Source: Micromonospora sp. NBC_00421
Lineage (GTDB): Bacteria; Actinomycetota; Actinomycetes; Mycobacteriales; Micromonosporaceae
Assembly: GCF_036017915.1 (NCBI RefSeq)
Contig: NZ_CP107929.1
Location: 4,778,001 to 4,842,000 of the forward strand
Length of the DNA: 64,000 nucleotides
Reading direction: 5' to 3'
In this document: piece after piece, positions 61,393 through 64,000 of the stretch
Position numbering within the stretch: the stretch's first letter is position 1
Layout: the number at the start of each line of letters is the position of its first letter
Program-made: the position numbers and the translations under genes
The notes under the pieces: model-generated
Database searches by the model: none
Told to the model about the DNA's origin: nothing
What the model saw: the letters and a program-made list of their open reading frames with translations, nothing else

Positions 61393-62403
61393 GTGGAAGA
61401 CGAGCCGCGTACCCGGGACTGGCTGCCCCGCACGGTGGCGCTGCTGGTCGGCACACTGGCGCTGGCCACCGCGTTCATCGCCGCCTACGTCGGCGCGCTG
61501 CACCAGCCGCACCCCCGGGACGTGCCGGTCGGGGTGGTGACCGGCGACCAGCGCGCCCAGGCGCTGCTGACCGCCGTGCGCGCCCGCACCGACACCATCG
61601 AACCCGTCGGGTACGACAGCCCCGGCGCGGCCGACGACGCGCTCACCGCCCGCCAGGTGTACGCAGTGCTGACCTCGGCCCCCGACGGCACGCTCACCCT
61701 GGCCACCGCCAGCGCCTCCGCCCCGGCCGCCACCGAACTGGTCACCCAGGTCCTCACCCCGGCCGCCCAGCAGGCCCGACTGCCGCTGACCGTCACCGAC
61801 CAGGTGCCCGTCTCGCCCGACGACCCGCGCGGCCTGGTGCCGTTCTACCTGGCCGTGGGGCTGGTGCTCGGCGGCTACCTGGCCTCGACCGCGCTCGGCG
61901 TCTCGCTCGGCACCGCCCCACGCGGGCTGCGCCGGGCCGGGTTGCGGATCGGCTCGCTGGCGGTGCACGCGGTGCTGCTCGGGACCATCGGCGCGGTGCT
62001 TGTCGGCCCGGTGCTCGGCGTCTGGGACCACGACCTGGTCGCGGTGGCGGCGGTCGGCGTACTCACCGTCTTCACCGCCGCGATGGTGGCCGCCGCGGTG
62101 CAGGGCTGGCTGGGGCTGCTCGGCACCGGGCTGGTGATCCTCCTGCTGGTGGTGCTCGGCAACCCCGGTTCCGGCGGCATCTACGCCCCGGAGTTCCTGC
62201 CCGCCGCGCTACGCGGCATGCACCGCTGGAACGTCCCCGGCCTCGCCACCGACCTACTCAAGTCGGTGGTCTACTTCGACTGGCGGTCCACCCGGTGGCC
62301 GCTGGCAGGGCTGCTGCTCTGGGCCGCCCTCGGGGTGTTCGGCCTGCTCACCGCCGCCCTGTTCCGCAGCCGACGGGCCGGTTCGGCGCGGGCGGCCCGG
62401 TGA
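61393..62403 (+). CDS. Multi-pass membrane protein of unknown function
   Basis: A 336-residue protein: one N-terminal helix (LLVGTLALATAFIAAYVGAL), an extracytoplasmic domain of about 110 residues with PVGVVTGDQRAQALLTAV and VYAVLTSAPDGTLTLAT, then five helices (for example LAVGLVLGGYLASTALGV and WPLAGLLLWAALGVFGLL). This is the topology of ABC-2-type or YhgE/Pip-like export proteins, without a partner ATPase gene nearby. GTG start. Function open. Confidence 0.82.
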   Translation: MEDEPRTRDWLPRTVALLVGTLALATAFIAAYVGALHQPHPRDVPVGVVTGDQRAQALLTAVRARTDTIEPVGYDSPGAADDALTARQVYAVLTSAPDGTLTLATASASAPAATELVTQVLTPAAQQARLPLTVTDQVPVSPDDPRGLVPFYLAVGLVLGGYLASTALGVSLGTAPRGLRRAGLRIGSLAVHAVLLGTIGAVLVGPVLGVWDHDLVAVAAVGVLTVFTAAMVAAAVQGWLGLLGTGLVILLLVVLGNPGSGGIYAPEFLPAALRGMHRWNVPGLATDLLKSVVYFDWRSTRWPLAGLLLWAALGVFGLLTAALFRSRRAGSARAAR

Positions 62404-62483
62404 GGACGCGTCGACCGTGGGGAACGTGACACACCGAACCCCTTCCTTCCGGACCGGGCCGCGCGGATACCATCCAGGGAGTC

Positions 62484-62497
62484 GGACAGCGCTGTCC
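62484..62497. promoter_or_regulatory. 14-bp perfect palindrome upstream of ppc
   Basis: GGACAGCGCTGTCC is a perfect palindrome 24 bp before the ppc start and 13 bp before its ribosome site AAGGAG. It could be a dimer operator or a short hairpin in the 5' leader. No regulator is identified. Confidence 0.45.
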
Positions 62498-62521
62498 TTC
62501 GTACTCACGTAAGGAGCGCAC

Positions 62522-64000
62522 GTGACCGACCAGCACGATCACGACGGGCCCGACGCCGCCCTGCGGGCCGACATCCGCAGGCTCGGCACCCTGCTCGGTC
62601 AGACCCTGGCCCGCCAGGAGGGTCGGCCGCTGCTCGACCTGGTCGAGGAGATCCGCGCCCAGGTCCGCTCCGACGCCCCGGCCGCCGCGCAGCGCCTCGG
62701 TGGGCTCGACGTGACCACCGGCACCAGGCTGGCCCGCGCCTTCTCCACCTACTTCCACCTGGCCAACATCACCGAGCAGGTGCACCGCGCCCGGGACCTG
62801 CGCCGCCGCCGGGCGATCCAGGGCGGCTGGCTGGACCAGGCCGCCAAGATGATCGCCGAGCGCGGGGTGCCCGCCGAGGAGATCGCCGCCGCCGCCCGCC
62901 GTCTCGCGGTACGCCCCGTCTTCACCGCCCACCCCACCGAGGCGGCCCGCCGGTCGATCCTGTCCAAGCTGCGCGCCATCGCCGACGAGTTGGACGCCGA
63001 GACCAGCAACGCCATCCTCTACGGCGCCAGCGACGAGGGCCCGGCCAACCGCCGCCTCGCCGAACTGCTCGACCTGATGTGGCAGACCGACGAGCTGCGC
63101 CTCGACCGGCCCGATCCGACCGACGAGGCCCGCAACGCCATCTACTACCTGCGCGACCTGTACGCCGAGGCCGCCCCGCAGGTGCTCGACGACCTGGCCG
63201 ACACGCTGCGCACCCTCGGCGTGGAGACCTCGCCGACGTCCCGCCCGCTGACCTTCGGCACCTGGATCGGCGGCGACCGGGACGGCAACCCGTTCGTCAC
63301 CCCCGCCGTCACCCGGGAGGTGCTGCGCATCCAGCACGAGCACGGCATCGCGGCCACCGAGGCGGCGATGGAGCACCTGGTCAACGAGGTCTCCGTCTCC
63401 CGCCGGCTGCGCGCCGTGTCGTTGGACCTGTCGGCCAGCCTCGCCGCCGACCTCGACGCGCTGCCCGAGGTGGCACCCCGGTTCCGCCGGGTCAACGCCG
63501 AGGAGCCCTACCGGCTCAAGGCCCGCTGCGTGAAGGCGAAGCTGGCCAACACCCGGGAGCGGCTGCGCGCCGGCACCCCGCACGTGCCGGGCCGGGACTA
63601 CCAGGGCTCCGCCGAGCTGGTCGCCGACCTGGAACTGCTGCGCGCCTCGCTGGCCCGCAACTCCGGGCAGCTCACCGCCGTCGGCCGGCTCGCCTCGACC
63701 ATCCGTACCGTCTCCGCGTTCGGCCTGCACCTGGCCACCATGGACGTCCGGGAGCACGCCGAGAAGCACCACGAGGTGCTCACCCAGCTCTACACGGCGG
63801 TGGGCGAGGTCGCGGACTACCCGGCGCTGACCCGGCTGGAGCGCACCAAGCTGCTCGCCGACGAGCTGACCGGCCGCCGGCCACTGTCCGCCCTGGACAC
63901 CCCGTTGACCGAGGCGGCGCGCAAGACGTTCGACGTGTTCGGGGCGATCCGCGAGGCGCAGGACCGGTTCGGTGGCGAGGTCATCGAGTCGTACATCATC
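62522..64000 (+). CDS. ppc: Phosphoenolpyruvate carboxylase (N-terminal half, runs off the window)
   Basis: PEP carboxylase forms oxaloacetate from PEP and bicarbonate, the anaplerotic feed of the TCA cycle. The window holds 493 codons with no stop. The first catalytic motif is VFTAHPTEAARRS (about residue 138) and the second is GTWIGGDRDGNPFVTP (about 250), both complete; the C-terminal active-site motifs lie beyond the end. The GTG at 62522 has AAGGAG 5 nt upstream. As full length should be about 900 residues, a little over half is visible. Confidence 0.95.
   Translation, partial: MTDQHDHDGPDAALRADIRRLGTLLGQTLARQEGRPLLDLVEEIRAQVRSDAPAAAQRLGGLDVTTGTRLARAFSTYFHLANITEQVHRARDLRRRRAIQGGWLDQAAKMIAERGVPAEEIAAAARRLAVRPVFTAHPTEAARRSILSKLRAIADELDAETSNAILYGASDEGPANRRLAELLDLMWQTDELRLDRPDPTDEARNAIYYLRDLYAEAAPQVLDDLADTLRTLGVETSPTSRPLTFGTWIGGDRDGNPFVTPAVTREVLRIQHEHGIAATEAAMEHLVNEVSVSRRLRAVSLDLSASLAADLDALPEVAPRFRRVNAEEPYRLKARCVKAKLANTRERLRAGTPHVPGRDYQGSAELVADLELLRASLARNSGQLTAVGRLASTIRTVSAFGLHLATMDVREHAEKHHEVLTQLYTAVGEVADYPALTRLERTKLLADELTGRRPLSALDTPLTEAARKTFDVFGAIREAQDRFGGEVIESYII

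Noticed and set aside
62348..63772. Minus-strand frame of about 474 codons opposite ppc
   Set aside because: Antisense to the clearly conserved PEP carboxylase motifs; His/Gly/Arg-rich composition only.

Overview
The window is a GC-rich (about 73 percent by eye) actinobacterial chromosome segment, most likely from Micromonosporaceae (Micromonospora or a close relative). The evidence is a mycothiol enzyme (Mca), frequent GTG and TTG starts, near-saturated G/C third codon positions, Scr1-type regulator plus DUF397 pairs, a UUA-decoding tRNA of the bldA type, and two blocks whose gene order I recognise from Mycobacterium tuberculosis: greA / DUF4307 / mca with metB, cbs, thiolase and a GDSL hydrolase nearby, and mfd / lipoprotein / mazG with eno / FtsB-like / DUF501 / ppx. 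It reads as core chromosome with small accessory insertions. I see no prophage, insertion sequence, rRNA operon or CRISPR array.

Layout. 1-470: end of an unknown gene, two long hairpins and an 8 x 9 bp tandem repeat. 468-3100: membrane GGDEF-EAL protein behind a DosR-like box and a coupled mini-ORF. 3185-5713: mca operon, DUF4307 protein, greA. 5861-10998: ilvA, amidase, metB, HIT protein, msrA. 10922-11776: a toxin-antitoxin cassette inserted in the 3' end of msrA, with a replacement msrA end upstream and the displaced original end downstream. 11975-16769: three-gene N-acetylglutaminylglutamine amide (NAGGN) osmoprotectant operon. 16922-25930: secreted hydrolase, RNase Z, GNAT, cbs, DUF1232, two SGNH hydrolases, thiolase. 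26043-30625: CYTH-CHAD protein, BI-1 family protein, tRNA-Leu(UAA), NDH-2. 30709-36498: MoxR / DUF58 / DUF4129 operon followed by family 5 uracil-DNA glycosylase and dienelactone hydrolase. 36736-38813: LppU-like protein and a PadR-HAAS pair. 39151-44478: ppx, membrane protein, short N-acetylglutamate synthase, DUF501, FtsB-like, eno. 44699-51690: lipoprotein, nudC, DUF885 peptidase, APH-like kinase, then an accessory patch of zinc-ribbon protein, frameshifted gene, Scr1-type regulator and duplicated DUF397 genes. 51713-57252: mazG, SurA-like lipoprotein, mfd. 57387-64000: AraC regulator, cyclase, DUF6907 / mini-GntR pair, S66 peptidase, membrane protein, and the start of ppc, which runs off the window.

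How the parts connect. metB and cbs are the forward and reverse transsulfuration enzymes. mca and msrA belong to thiol and oxidative-damage handling. The asnO-ngg-peptidase operon makes an osmolyte dipeptide. Mfd, UdgB and MazG are genome-maintenance functions. A recurring theme is possible developmental control: the tRNA that reads UUA lies here, and of the intact genes checked codon by codon only the GGDEF-EAL gene and rnz carry an in-frame TTA (the frameshifted gene near 50,000 has one too).

The most interesting item is the msrA/toxin-antitoxin cassette: it carries its own msrA 3' end and terminator, so it can sit inside a conserved gene without breaking it. Also notable are the DosR-like box before the c-di-GMP gene, a mini-ORF upstream of rnz with a nearly complete anti-Shine-Dalgarno match, the tandem duplication that left a truncated regulator beside a second DUF397, and an array of 9-bp operator-like repeats before the stand-alone GntR domain protein.
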